Below are positions 47,175 through 58,017 of a DNA stretch of 64,000 bases, piece after piece; the stretch's first letter is position 1; every line of letters starts with the position of its first letter. The stretch comes from Terfezia claveryi (taxonomy: Eukaryota > Ascomycota > Pezizomycetes > Pezizales > Pezizaceae). The notes under the pieces are model-generated. The model ran no database searches, was not told where the DNA came from, and was given only the letters and a program-made list of their open reading frames with translations. The position numbers and the translations under genes are program-made. The stretch covers positions 310,001-374,000 of the forward strand of contig WHUX01000023.1 of the NCBI GenBank assembly GCA_015179025.1, read 5' to 3'.

Positions 47175-47432
47175 TCACTGAGTTTTAATGCCTAAGTATT
47201 TTTGAGGAATGAGGAGCAACTGACTGAGTAAATCAACAGTGCGTACAAGTTTACCAAGAGCCGGGGTATCAGCATATAAAGCCCTGGGATTAACCATATT
47301 TATGAGAAATATGTCAAGGCCTAATTCACAATAAGCATAAAGTGTGGCCATACCTTTCTTAATTAGGCACCGCGGGCAAGAGGTTAAGTTAGCTCGGCGT
47401 ATTGCAAGCTTGCGTCGCGGACTCTTAATCAT
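47175..47432 (-). CDS. MADS-box-like small ORF (tentative)
   Basis: The 85-residue frame begins MIKSPRRKLAIRRANL and continues CLIKKGMATLYAYCELGLDIFLI. The spacing of a basic start, a Leu-(Ile/Val)-Lys-Lys centre, a Leu-x3-Cys segment and a hydrophobic (Asp)-Ile-Phe-Leu-Ile strand parallels the DNA-binding and dimerisation core of SRF/MADS factors and the diverged single-exon MADS-like ORFs expanded in some ascomycetes. It is short, ends soon after the core, and shows Cys and Pro where typical MADS boxes have basic residues, so it may be eroded. Similarity was judged by eye only. Confidence 0.35.
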   Translation of the reverse strand: MIKSPRRKLAIRRANLTSCPRCLIKKGMATLYAYCELGLDIFLINMVNPRALYADTPALGKLVRTVDLLSQLLLIPQKYLGIKTQ

Positions 47433-48290
47433 TTGATATGTATATATACCTCGTGATTAGTATTAGGTACGCTACAGCAAATTTGTTCTATAGCCATAAC
47501 GGTTTACGCAAAACATTGCATGGATACCGTTGCGGGGTACGTTGACTCAATCATGATATGGTCTGCCTTGATTGCGTTATATAGATGGCGTCATATAGCA
47601 CCAGTCAAGATATGTAAGTTTGTGGCGTAAGCGAGCCTAGCTAACATGTCACGAAGTAAGGCACGGTTCCATCTAAACCCTAGTTAAAACAAATGGTTCA
47701 ATATTGTAAGAGAGGTTTAATGGAGAAAGCATAGCTGTAATATTCGAGTTATAGCCAGGCCCTGCAGGACGCAAATGCCAGTGTTAAGAGTGAATCAGTA
47801 CATTAACATTACCTATAAAAGTACTATCTAGCTAGCTAGTACAGGACATTATAAAGACAGCATCAAACATCAGAGCTTCCTAAACCAAAACACCGGATAT
47901 ACCAAAAGTCGGCTGAATAGTGGTGACAAGCTGCCGGCAATCGGATTAGTGAAAACGCGGTGGGTCAGGCTGCCATTCGAAGTGCCGTCGGAGGAAATTT
48001 GAAATTTGAGTCCCCATGGCCAACGGTTCCCGATCCCCAGGCCCAGGGTCACACAAGCAGAAAATAAAAAATATATATATATATATATATATATCGCTTA
48101 ACAATATGCAAGTAAGCTGCAAGCCAAGATGCATGGCAATCGAAGCGAGGGAAGATCCAACATGCATACTGTATGGTAAAGAATTGAAAGTACTTAAATC
48201 TCTGGTCCCTCAATCAACTTCCCCGCCGAACCCCACCCCCAAGTCCAAACTCCACCGTCAATTCTCCTGTAAGCCTGATTTCGCCAATCA
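47433..48290. other. Intergenic region with relic transposon end
   Basis: At 47746-47766 the sequence GAGTTATAGCCAGGCCCTG resembles the right end of the pogo/Tigger-like element near 3162. An (AT) microsatellite lies at 48070-48094. No gene seen. Confidence 0.5.
48070..48094. repeat. (AT)n microsatellite
   Basis: Uninterrupted AT run of about twelve units. Confidence 0.95.
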
Positions 48291-48563
48291 TTACAACATC
48301 AACGCGGCCACCGTTGCCCCCGCAACCGCAAAACCCAACCCAGTCACCTTCTTGACACCAGCACCTGAGGAACTACCACCACCAGACTTCCTCCCCCTTG
48401 GATAGATCTCCGCGCGTTCATCGAGCTTGTTTAATTTTTCTGCAAATGCCTGAGGGGTTGCGGGCTCAAGGCGGCGGTCGACCGGGGCCGGAGTAGCGGA
48501 GGTGAGAGTGGTGGTGAGGAGGATGATTAGGGTAAGGAGGAAGGTCGTGGTGTCGGCGCGCAT
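48291..48563 (-). CDS. Small secreted, probably GPI-anchored protein
   Basis: A 90-residue intronless frame. The start MRADTTTFLLTLIILLTTTL is a clear signal peptide with likely cleavage after ATSA or TPA. The mature part is short and charged (FAEKLNKLDERAEIYPRGRK) and holds dibasic sites (DRR, KR-like) that Kex2-type proteases could cut. A Gly/Ser-rich linker (GGGSSSGAG) and a closing hydrophobic run (VTGLGFAVAGATVAALML) with no following charge match a GPI-attachment signal. There is no cysteine in the mature part. Such proteins sit on the cell surface or wall; the role is unknown. The flanking DNA is repeat-rich. Confidence 0.65.
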   Translation of the reverse strand: MRADTTTFLLTLIILLTTTLTSATPAPVDRRLEPATPQAFAEKLNKLDERAEIYPRGRKSGGGSSSGAGVKKVTGLGFAVAGATVAALML

Positions 48564-50732
48564 TGTGGTGGTTGAACCAAATGATTAAAGGACTGGATTG
48601 TATATAGATATTTATGTTAGTTTTGGTCTTGTGGGATTTCCAGTGGAGGGGAATAGTACCGGCTCTCTTGGATAGAGTAAGGGGTATTATTAGACTAGGG
48701 CAGGAAGACGTATCAAATTCTTGAGATTGGGATGGTTGGATATTGATCGTGAGGAACAATTCAGATACAAAGAAGATTGTGTGAATGTGTAGCAATCGGA
48801 GTTCAGGACAGGAGTCAACTCAGCCCAATTTATAGGTCTTCTCATAGGCCGTACCAAACTACCCATTCCCCTGGTTCTTCCCCAGCAGCCTTACCAACCA
48901 TAGCCGGCCCAACCAGAACTATGGCTGCCAGAGCCGGGCAACGAACAGACCTATAGTGACTCCGCTTCTGCTTCAGCTTTGCCAAATTGCGTCAAGTGCC
49001 AGATTTGCCCCCTGTGATTCCCTTAGCCAACCAGAACTATCACTTAGCACATGCAATCAGAACTCCGGAGTAACTGAGCAAGGTTTGTTTTTGTTCACTT
49101 CCCTTCTCCACGGCAAAGCAGCAAACTTTTCCATGCAGCGTACAAAATCCCATCTTCGCGTAATGTACCCGACAGTGCTTGAGCCCAAAAAAATTGGTCC
49201 TGTATGTTCCATTTGTTGTTCGATTGAATTACCTGCCGGAAGCTCTCCCACGCCCGTGACATTGATGCAGCCGCTGCAATGTAGTGCAGGGGAGATCACG
49301 CACCATACATTATGTAGACTAGAGTATGCGGAGGTGATGGCTGATGGCCTTAGATCGATGGACCGGCTATTTAACTCCCTACTGTAGTCTCCAAAAAAAT
49401 AAATAATAATAATAGTGTATATACAGTACTACAGTACTTAGCAGTTGGGCACCTACATAAGTCAAAGGCAACTGCCCATAACCTGTCGAGATCATAACTT
49501 GCCAGAATACTAGTGTGTGGCCTGCGTCATGCAATTCCATAACACAACATCATCAATGAATATCATGTTTCGACTCATTTCATTCTGCCCCCTTATCTTC
49601 TCCACCCATATATAACCTACTCCACTTGTACCCACCGATTTTTCTGAAACTTAAGGCTAATTGCACAAGTTTACTACAGAGAATGCCGATATGGTAAGAC
49701 ATTTGAAAGAAGATAGGTACTCCATGCATGTAACTTAGCTAGATCAGATCTAACGAAAACAAAAACGGGTAGCCGTCCCGAAGACAACGAGCTAGGGGCG
49801 AGTTCCAATGAAGTTGTTAATGGGGGGTTTAATTACATTTACATCCAGGCAGAATATGGCCCCCCTGTGATTCAACTAATAGAACTGGTACAGTATCCGA
49901 GATTCATGCAACAACCTCTGACTTCTATAAAAATATGGCTCCATACATATTATGTACCTATATACCTAATACGAGATGTTGTTGCTCGCTATGCTCTCTA
50001 GGTCCGGTAGCCAGAAGTGTGTACAATGGAGCCTATATATACATATGTAGGCTAGGTTAGGTATGTACTTGGGACTTCATGTATGGGCCATCTCTACATG
50101 TATCATCTTCTGTACCCCCCTACCTGCGGCAGGCGGTGCGGTGCGTAAGGCTACATCAAGTCGGGATCCTAATTTTCGGCATACTGAAACTCGAAGCAAG
50201 TTCTTGTGTACCCAGGGTAAGTCCTACCTATTGGATAGGCAGAACAGTGGGTTGTGCAATTCTGAGTCTCAGTAACATGCAATTTGAAGAGTATTTCTAA
50301 CTCAGCATGTTCATCCTTCACGGTCATGATTTGCAGAAGAGTAATGCAGCTAATTCCCATATGACCCGTCTTATACACACAATCCTTCAACGGATACCTA
50401 CATTGTTAGGTATGTATTCTTGGTACAGGTATAGAGCAGCAAAGTCTGGTATATCAAAGTTACATATTGCCTATGTGGGTATTATCTTCACTCGACTCAG
50501 GTATACCCACCCACAAATGTGAGAACAGCTACTCTAAAGAATGGCATAATTTAGAGGTTTGTGATTTGCATATATTCCTCTAGCAGAACTATTTGGTATT
50601 CAAAATACCCCTGTAGAGTCTGAGAGGACTGTCCAGTATTGTATGAGTATTTTTTGGTGCGAACGGATGACAGCAGCCAAAATGTCTAGCATAGTGACAG
50701 GGGCCCGCTATATCGAGATCCGTTATAGCAAA
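48564..50732. other. Intergenic region, mostly featureless
   Basis: No supported gene. A 143-codon open frame at 48956-49387 lacks any family signature. At about 50692-50737 the DNA (CAGGGGCCCGCTATATCGAG then ATCCGTTATAGC) resembles a third type of pogo/Tigger-like terminus and abuts the end of the FAD monooxygenase relic. Confidence 0.5.
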
Positions 50733-52120
50733 CTATAGGTGAGCCTTTCCCCATTTTATGCCACGTACCTCCTCATTATCTGGGCCTGCAGCCAGCCTGT
50801 CCCACCGTACCGTATGCCCCCTACAAACCTCATCCCTAACCTCCTTCGCCCACATCTCCGCAAAATGACCCAATAACTACTCCTTCCTCGGGTTCTTCGG
50901 CTTCTCCTTAACCTTCGCCAGTAAGCCGCCCTTCTCATCCTGCTGGTGCCAGGTCGCCCTCACCACTTCTCCCTTTTTCTGTGCAGCCTTGACACGTTCG
51001 TAGCGCATCCTTTTCCAGGCCGCGATTGAGGCTTTTTCTAGTGCCACCCTCCAGGGAAAAGTGGGAGAGAGAGAATTATGTTGCGAGGAGGACGGCATCT
51101 TTCATTGCTCGAGTGGATCGTTGGATAGCCGTTGGGAGGAAAGGATGAGGAGCATCGCCCAGAAGAAGGATGTGGCTGTTTTAGAGCTAAATGTCGGGAG
51201 TGAAGAATGGAAGTCGATAAGGCTCTAGGGAGGGGTTTTTAGCGACCTAAGATTATACACTCGAAGTATTAGTTCCATCACATTCGATGTATATAAAATT
51301 TCCAGCCTACAACAGCCTTTAGTAACCCTTGTCGGCACAGGATTCACCCAATCCTCCCCCCCATCTTTGTCGCCTCCTATATCCTCCCGGATAGGATACG
51401 GTGCAACCCAACTGATCTTCCTCCTTCCTTGCAAACTCGCCACAGGGAAGTGTATATACACTATCCTCCCCCAACCCCCCGATATGCGAACACCCCCTGA
51501 CTCAAAATATCAATAGAATATCCCCGTGCCCCTCTCCTCCCACATCCCCCCCACCTCGCTCCTTCACGTGCCAATTGAGAGATTGTGGCTTTGAAAAATG
51601 GCTTTTTTTTGGCGCGACCGCGGAGGCCGTTAGCGCCAACAACGATATCACCTTTGAAAATTTGTCCTGATTCGAGTTCTACCCAAGAATTCTGGGTGTC
51701 TTCGTCGTAAGGGTTGACCTTTTGGGTGGGGATATTGAGGGCGAGGGCGTAGTCCTAGAAAACCTTATGCAGCTCGGGACGATGGCCATTGTACGACAGG
51801 TGGTGGATTGGGGGGAATTTTGCTTCATGGTGAATTCGCCGTTTTGTGTATAGAATGTGAAATTGGCCAGCCTGGAGGAATATCGGTTTTAATTGTCTGC
51901 GATGAGTTTCTCGTCCCCACCAAGTTAAGATTCGCCAGCTAGATCGTGGGGTAGGGCAAATTAGTATAGGAATATGTTTTGAGGGGAATGGTATATATGT
52001 ACGGGGTGAAAGGATATCCCCCAAGTTCCTCTATTCCGGGTGTCGTTCAAGTACGGTGACTCCCCTTCAGATGGCATTCCCACCCAAACCCGGACCGACT
52101 ATCACCACATGCGTCCCCAT
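50733..52120 (-). pseudogene. FAD-dependent monooxygenase pseudogene (salicylate hydroxylase-like)
   Basis: Read on the minus strand across frames it follows the whole fold of class A flavin monooxygenases: THVVIVGPGLGGNA (FAD GxGxxG) near 52110, GVTVLERHPE, GHRPELHKVF, a TAG, DYALALNIPTQKVNPY, SWVELESGQIFKGDIVVGAN, YIHFPVASLQGRR, ILLLGDAPHPFLPTAIQRST (GD motif contacting FAD ribityl), RYERVKAAQKKGEVVRATWH, then a TAG where Trp is expected and LLGHFAEMWAKEV. The full length of about 1.4 kb equals a normal 420-450-residue gene without large insertions. At least five stops and several frame changes disable it. Such enzymes hydroxylate aromatic acids and are common in catabolic and secondary-metabolite pathways. 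Confidence 0.88.
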
Positions 52121-53988
52121 AGGGGGGATAAGACGCAATTGGTTATGTCATATCTTGGAGAGTATTGGGATGGAAAATCAAATATGAAATCAACTTGTGA
52201 TTGTCATTGTTCTTGCAGACTTTGGAGAGCGGATATTGCAATTGATTTAATTTATAGGTGTTCAACCTCCATTCTAATCGGCTCGCTTGAGAGGGATTCA
52301 TGAGTACTAAATTACTCACGTGTGTTCAAAATGTCTCAGAAGGAATGAGGAAACGGGAATATTCCGGTGAAACATTTAGGCATAGCTGTTTTCGGGTATC
52401 GCACTGTAATCCTGTGCCAGTATCAAGATCCCGACCATTTAATCATTGGTGCATGTGAAGTGCGTATCCCGAGATCTAGCGAATCCGAATGGAGGGAACT
52501 GCGAATACTCAAGAACGGATGGTATCGATATTGGTAGGTCTTGAAACTAGTTTTGTTTCTTCGCAACACCACGCGCGGTGCATATTGGGATTGCTTGACC
52601 TCGGCTCTATAGCTCTAATATAAGTGAAGTTGAACTTGCTTCTCGTGGAGGCAATCGATCCGTAGGGGCATGAGACTGTTTCTACCGACCCAAGTCCTAC
52701 GCTACAAATTTTGACCCAACTTTTCTCAACAATTCAAACTCGAAAGCTAGAGACCCTACCTAAGGGCCCCAGCCCATGAGCTCATAAATTCATAGGTTTG
52801 AGCGGGCGATAGATTCCAGCCTTTGGGTCTTACCTATGCAAAAGGCTGCAAAAGAACTGGTGGGAGGTCCATCCCCATACTCTAAGTTTATATCTACAGT
52901 AAAAAGCAAAAAGTGGGTTGCTTAATAAGGCATAACACTCTCTGCTGCTCGACTTAGTTGGGCTTACTTTCTTTCCCGGTGGACTAGTAGCTGTTAACAA
53001 GATGGTCTGGCAGAAAATGTTAAGAAGAGAAAATATTTAGGGTACTAGTCTGCAGGACTCTCTTACCAGGTCTATGCCTCGACTGACTTTAGAGCTGAGG
53101 GGTGGTACACTAAGTATCGTTAAGAGTTCGATCTTGTACATATTTAATGTTGGTATAGTCTCGTGAATGTAGATATCTCCATGTTGTGGTAAGTCAAGGT
53201 GCCGTAATATAACTCGGGTTTCACATATCTACGTATTGGTTACTGGTACCTATGGCATACCACATGGTCGTTATACTTGCATAGGCAGGCTTAGTCTGAC
53301 TTTCGGTGGTGAGACCTTAAGGGGTGGTGATATAACAACCGAACTCGAGTTTAGCTTAGCTCGGGAGCCTAGGAACCATCCTTTCAGGCTACTGTAATGC
53401 CTCGATCTCTCACGTTAAAGCTAGTTGGCTACTTCTAGTTGGACTTTTGCATGTAAGAAGCATCAAAATGTCCCGATAAAAATATATGCAGAAATTGTCT
53501 AGAGCGAACGAGAACAATAACACTTTTATTTTGAGAGATTTAAATACAGGAGGTGCAGTGGGAAAGGTGAGGTAGAGGTGGAGATAACTTCCACAGCTGT
53601 GCTATCTATGCTTAAATGTAGCTATGAAAGCACAGAGGCAAAGGCTTACCTACCCAGCAGCCTGAGCAGACTCTCGTAGTTACATCTGCCTCTGACAGGC
53701 TGTGATAGGTTGGTAGAGTAGCAGATATTTGATAAGATTCCGTCATCCCAGAAGTACCTAGGAAAACCCACGTGGCGAGTCTAGGTTGTCATCGGGTGTA
53801 TTGGCATTGGCTGGGTGAGTCTCACTTAGAGAATGCTCATAGGATGTATATTCAACTTGTTAACTATGTACCTGTTGTCTCAAATTGCATCATGTTGACT
53901 TTGCGATGTCGCATGTAATGGAAATCTTCAATGTCGTAGAAATCGTCCGATTAGCCTGCAGTACGTTGGTTTTGCCTATGGCATCCCC
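52121..53988. other. Gene-free region
   Basis: Nothing identifiable. The 87-codon frame at 52040-52303 overlaps the 5' end of the monooxygenase relic and its promoter and is considered chance. The sequence composition is moderately AT-rich, without clear inverted ends. Confidence 0.45.
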
Positions 53989-54750
53989 ACTGTCCTATTC
54001 GCGGTTACGGTCTTAAATACAGTTACTGTCTTAAATTAATCACTGTCTTATATAGCGCTATATAACAGGGTTCAGTTATTGGATATAACGCTCTACCACC
54101 CTCAGCTGTTATGCATGAACTTCCTCGCCCACTGCATCCTCCCCTCCAGAATTGGACTCAAGCTCGTACTTATCCTCAGAATCCCAAATTGTATCTTTGC
54201 ATTCTGAACTCTGAACGCCAACAGTATATCCCTCCAATCCTCTGATATTGATATCATTTTCCTCGCTGCCATCAAATGCAATTGTTATGCCACATTTCCG
54301 AAATGACCGAACCACCGAGTGTTTCCTCCACTATATAATTGTTGCTAGCTTAAGTTCGGGTGTCTACTGCTTTTTCCGCGTGACCTGTAACAGGCATGTA
54401 CGCAAATGTATGAATTTCTGCTAGTTCCTTGGTAGCTTCCGCAGTTAAGTCACTTCTCCTGCGTGCTCTGGTTCAAACGCCTTGGTCCTGTCTAAAGGGA
54501 ACTGTGAACGAGGCCGCCTGACAGTGTTCTCAACTATGGGACCAGGTCATTTGGTTGCATTGCTGAACGTTGTTATTGTTGTAATTTGGTAGGAAGATAG
54601 GGTCGGAGGCAAACATAACAAAACGTCATCATTTGGAATCGCCCCTTCTAGCAACCTTATACTGTCTTATTGGAGGTACCCCTTCAATGTCTTTTGCAGC
54701 CGAGTTGTCCCACTGTCCTATTCGCGGCTACTGCCTTAAACATTAACTAC
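53989..54750. mobile_element. Relic DNA transposon with ACTGTCCTATTCGCGG repeats
   Basis: ACTGTCCTATTCGCGG occurs at 53989-54004 and in the same orientation at 54712-54727. Each is followed by a GGTCTTAAA/GCCTTAAAC echo. Further ACTGTCTTATA/AAA words lie at about 54023-54050 and 54659. Between them is a transposase-like frame. The direct rather than inverted arrangement means the true ends are not established; two nested or fragmentary copies are possible. Confidence 0.45.
54109..54315 (-). pseudogene. Transposase carboxyl-end fragment (pogo/DDE-1 like)
   Basis: The 68-residue frame begins VRSFRKCGITIAFDGSEEND and ends in an acidic tail. The order 'SF+.CGI..A.DG.E' marks the region after the DDE domain in pogo/jerky-type (DDE-1) transposases. 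Only this end remains. It sits between the ACTGTCCTATT repeats, which fits a decayed element. Confidence 0.6.
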
Positions 54751-57052
54751 CTTATCTGACGATTTTTATGGTATGTTTACTACAAACTGTACAGTTGACA
54801 AATTTTAGGGTGATGCAGCTTGTCTACGCTACCAACGTCACATATTGCGACGGGTTATGGGATAGTCATGTTTGGATATTCATATCTTGCATTAAGGGCC
54901 TTGTGTTATTGTGGAATGTTGTAAAACGAAGTATATTAGAAGCTCGACGGACTTTTGTCAGACCTCTAGTACTTATAAGAATCTCAGTTTACAAATCATA
55001 CAGCCAGGTGGTCCAAAAGATCATACCCTCCCCTACATAAAGAGGCTTAGCCAATGCATATTGGAGACTTTAGGATATGATATTCAAGTTGCAGCGTATG
55101 ATTTTTATGCCACCAAACTGTATCCCGCAGTGTGACAAAGTTAAGGAGGTAAGGTATCCATATCCTTTGCGTGGGCTCATACAGTGAATGTGCCGTACAC
55201 ACACCTACTTACGTTTTCAGTAGTTTCTACTCCATATGTGCAACTACCCTACCCTGGCAGGTCCGGGTTTTTCACTAGACTCCTTCACGTCAATAGGCCC
55301 TACAAAAGTGATATCGACCGAAGTACGTTAACGATTTCGTTCGGCAGAGTATAACCCTACTCAGTATATACACTTCGATCTTTGTAGTACAATGGTAGGA
55401 ATAAAGCATTACAGTATAATTTCGGGGGGAATATTGATATTTTATACTACCACTGTGTAGACCACGAGGGTATGCTCTACTTCCTATCCACGGTGGTACA
55501 TTCTTATATAGAGGGGATCAGTCGGGGAGTAAATAAGGAGCGAGGGGAGTCCTAACCCATCCCCCTTTACTTACCATGCTCTAGTCATCACTCCCTGCAA
55601 ACTCCCCTTATCATTCATGCTCTAAATCTGGCTCCCCAACCTTCAACACCATGAGTTTAAATATCATAACATCTTGGCACTTTCCTATACAGATAATAGA
55701 TATGGCTATATGTATGTAGGGCAAAAAACTTGAACACAACATTCCATGCTCTGGGGTTCTAGAGTTTCGATATGTAATAGTAAATATTATACGTCCTATT
55801 CAAAGTGTACCTAGAACTATATGCCTATGCCTGCTATTCATCCTTGTCATGATAATATATTAATGGTGATGATCATAGTATATATGACCTTGAAGGTTAA
55901 CACATAGCCTACCTAGCTATTCTAGCAACAAAGCATACACGTACTGAAATTGTATATGGCGTACAACCATGTACATGTGGAATCAAATGTCATATCTGAG
56001 AGTGGTGTATGTACTCCCATACGGGGAGGTAAATGAGAATAAGTCACCACCTACCATTCCCAGCTTGTTGCTACCTGTCGGAGAGCAATATCACATGCCC
56101 ATTAGGGTTGTGGGCGGGGACTTCATACAGGCTCCCAAAAAAGGACCACTATGTGTCAGGGTATAAATTTATGGTCACATTATTGCAACATCGGGACTTT
56201 AATAGGCCCTGTAGTCTCAAGGATACTACTTCACAGGAGTGGGGTTGCACAGAGTGACATTATTAGGAGTGAGACCGGGGAGTCAAAAAACAGGGTTGAT
56301 TTATAGGGAGCTAAATTCCACACGAGTCAGATTGTAGGGTGTTAGATTCAGGCCCCAGTAGAGGAGATCTAGAACATATATGAGGAGAGTGGATCTAGGG
56401 CACATCACAATGCGGCAATGCGGGGAGTCATAAGAAAATTGCATTCATTCCCAATACTCCCGCACGCAGAATAAGAAATTAAAATATTCCATAGCGAGAG
56501 GTCAACGTCTACCATCCATTGCAAGCTTCTGTTTAATTTGTTTTATAGTTATATTTCCAATTTTATACGTGGTTTCTGAAGTAATAATGTACCTTCACGT
56601 GTTTGCAGAGGAGCGAACGCTGATAGATCAGGGTAAGTCTGTCATTCTTATATTTTTGTAGTATCTATGTGGGTCGACATGCTTACAGCTCTGCGCATGC
56701 CTATTAGATAGCTACTTTCCAATAAATTACTGTGTACCCTCAATATGGGAACGAGATTCCCCTTACATTTCTGTTCCCTTTGGAATCAAGGCCACACTTG
56801 CTGAGGGTCCACATGTATACATCCTTGTTACCCTCAACAGTATCGACACCCAATTTTTTTTTTTTTTGAAGACGCAAGTATATGTGAACTCGAACTTCTT
56901 CTTGGTTGCTTACAAGCCAGTTAGTTATGAAGCCCATGCCCTTCACTACCTAAGTTTGATGTTCCAACACTGTCATTCTGATTACAGGGTGCCATCAGAT
57001 CCTATTTGGGAAACTAGAGAACTAGGACCATCAACCCACGTGGCCACAGTAA
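54751..57052. other. AT-rich gene-free region
   Basis: No gene recognised. Contains a T12-13 run near 56853 and several short palindromes. The last part, before 57053, may include lost upstream exons of the Gln/Gly-rich pseudogene, but none could be traced. Confidence 0.45.
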
Positions 57053-57856
57053 ACGGGCCCCAACTGGAGAAGGGTTTATCTTCTCGAGAGTTACGTCCCA
57101 GAACTCGTAATTTTCAAATGCCCATCACTTTCAGATTTCTTCAATTCTTCAAGTGGTTCTGGATCCACTACTGGTAGTACCCTCACACATTCTACAAAAA
57201 AAGATGACCCCCACCAGTCCCGTCAAAAATAGATTGGCTATCAAGCTCATATTGACTCTCTCCAAGCTGTGCTTTACTACCAGGCACAGGAGCAATTGAA
57301 TCCTGCGCTTCACCGCCAGGCGTAGCAGAAACAGCAACTTAACCAGCAATGGCAGCGACAAGTGGACGCGCTGCAACACGGGCAACAGGAGATCCATTAT
57401 CCCCAGCAGCACAAATATCATCAGCGCCACTATGTACCAGCACCTACATGTCCAGCACTCACAAACCCCATACGAGCACATCCCACAGGCTTATTTTCAG
57501 AGCGAACACGCCATTTTCATGGGCCCGCCTAGTACTCATATCTAGAACCAAGTCTACACGTATAATCCCAGCCCATGGGCACTTGTACACGTTGAAGGAC
57601 ACTAACGCTATGGAGCGCTGGGAGACATGCTATCAGGCCTACAATACCTACCAAGAGATATCGGAATGTAAGTTCAATACACATCTGCCAGTGGATGGTC
57701 ACAATTGTGCAGGTAGACTGGAAATAACTAAGCATAGATCTAAGTAGCTAACATATTAGGTGTGGGCAAACAGGCTCAGGTGGTTATGATGTCGGTTTCG
57801 GTGGTGGCTACTATGATGGGCCTAGTTTAGGGTTCTGTGGACAGCAAGAAGATTAG
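57053..57856 (+). pseudogene. Gln/Gly-rich protein pseudogene with C-to-T type stops
   Basis: One frame reads WRRVYLLESYVPELVIFKC, FFNSSSGSGSTTGS, a TAG (57230), IGYQAHIDSLQAVLYYQAQE, a TAG (57323), QKQQLNQQWQRQVDALQHGQ and QEIHYPQQ. A one-base shift near 57437 continues QHLHVQHSQTPYEHIPQAYF, a TAG (57543), NPSPWALVHVEGH, a TAA (57603) and YGALGDMLSGLQYLPRDIG. A GTAAGT...CTAAC...TTAG intron (57668-57759) then joins in frame to GSGGYDVGFGGGYYDGPSLG and a natural stop at 57854. All four stops are one C-to-T change from CAG or CAA, and the neighbouring residues are Gln-rich. Function unknown; probably disordered and nucleic-acid- or scaffold-like, by composition only. Upstream limits are not defined. 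Confidence 0.6.
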
Positions 57857-57906
57857 ACCGGGGTTTCCTCCGATCAGGAGGGCTGGATTAGCGCTGTTCG
57901 GTGCAG

Positions 57907-58017
57907 GCCTGGGTACGAGCCGAGCCGGCTTGAGCCCCAAAAATACGGTAAAAGCTCGAGCCTCCTTGGAATGCTCGTGCCCAGGCTTACAACTGACACG
58001 AAGTTCAGTGTCAGTTG
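57907..58017. repeat. Two adjacent inverted repeats
   Basis: GCCTGGGTACGAGC (57907-57920) pairs with GCTCGTGCCCAGGC (57973-57986). Directly after, CAACTGACAC and GTGTCAGTTG (57990-58017) form a perfect 10-bp stem with an 8-base loop. It could be a miniature element or cruciform; no TA duplication is obvious. Confidence 0.7.

Noticed and set aside
48956..49387. 143-codon plus-strand frame
   Set aside because: No recognisable motif and no signs of selection; could not be supported as a gene.
53161..53400. Possible solo LTR
   Set aside because: No second copy, no clear TG...CA ends and no target duplication could be shown.
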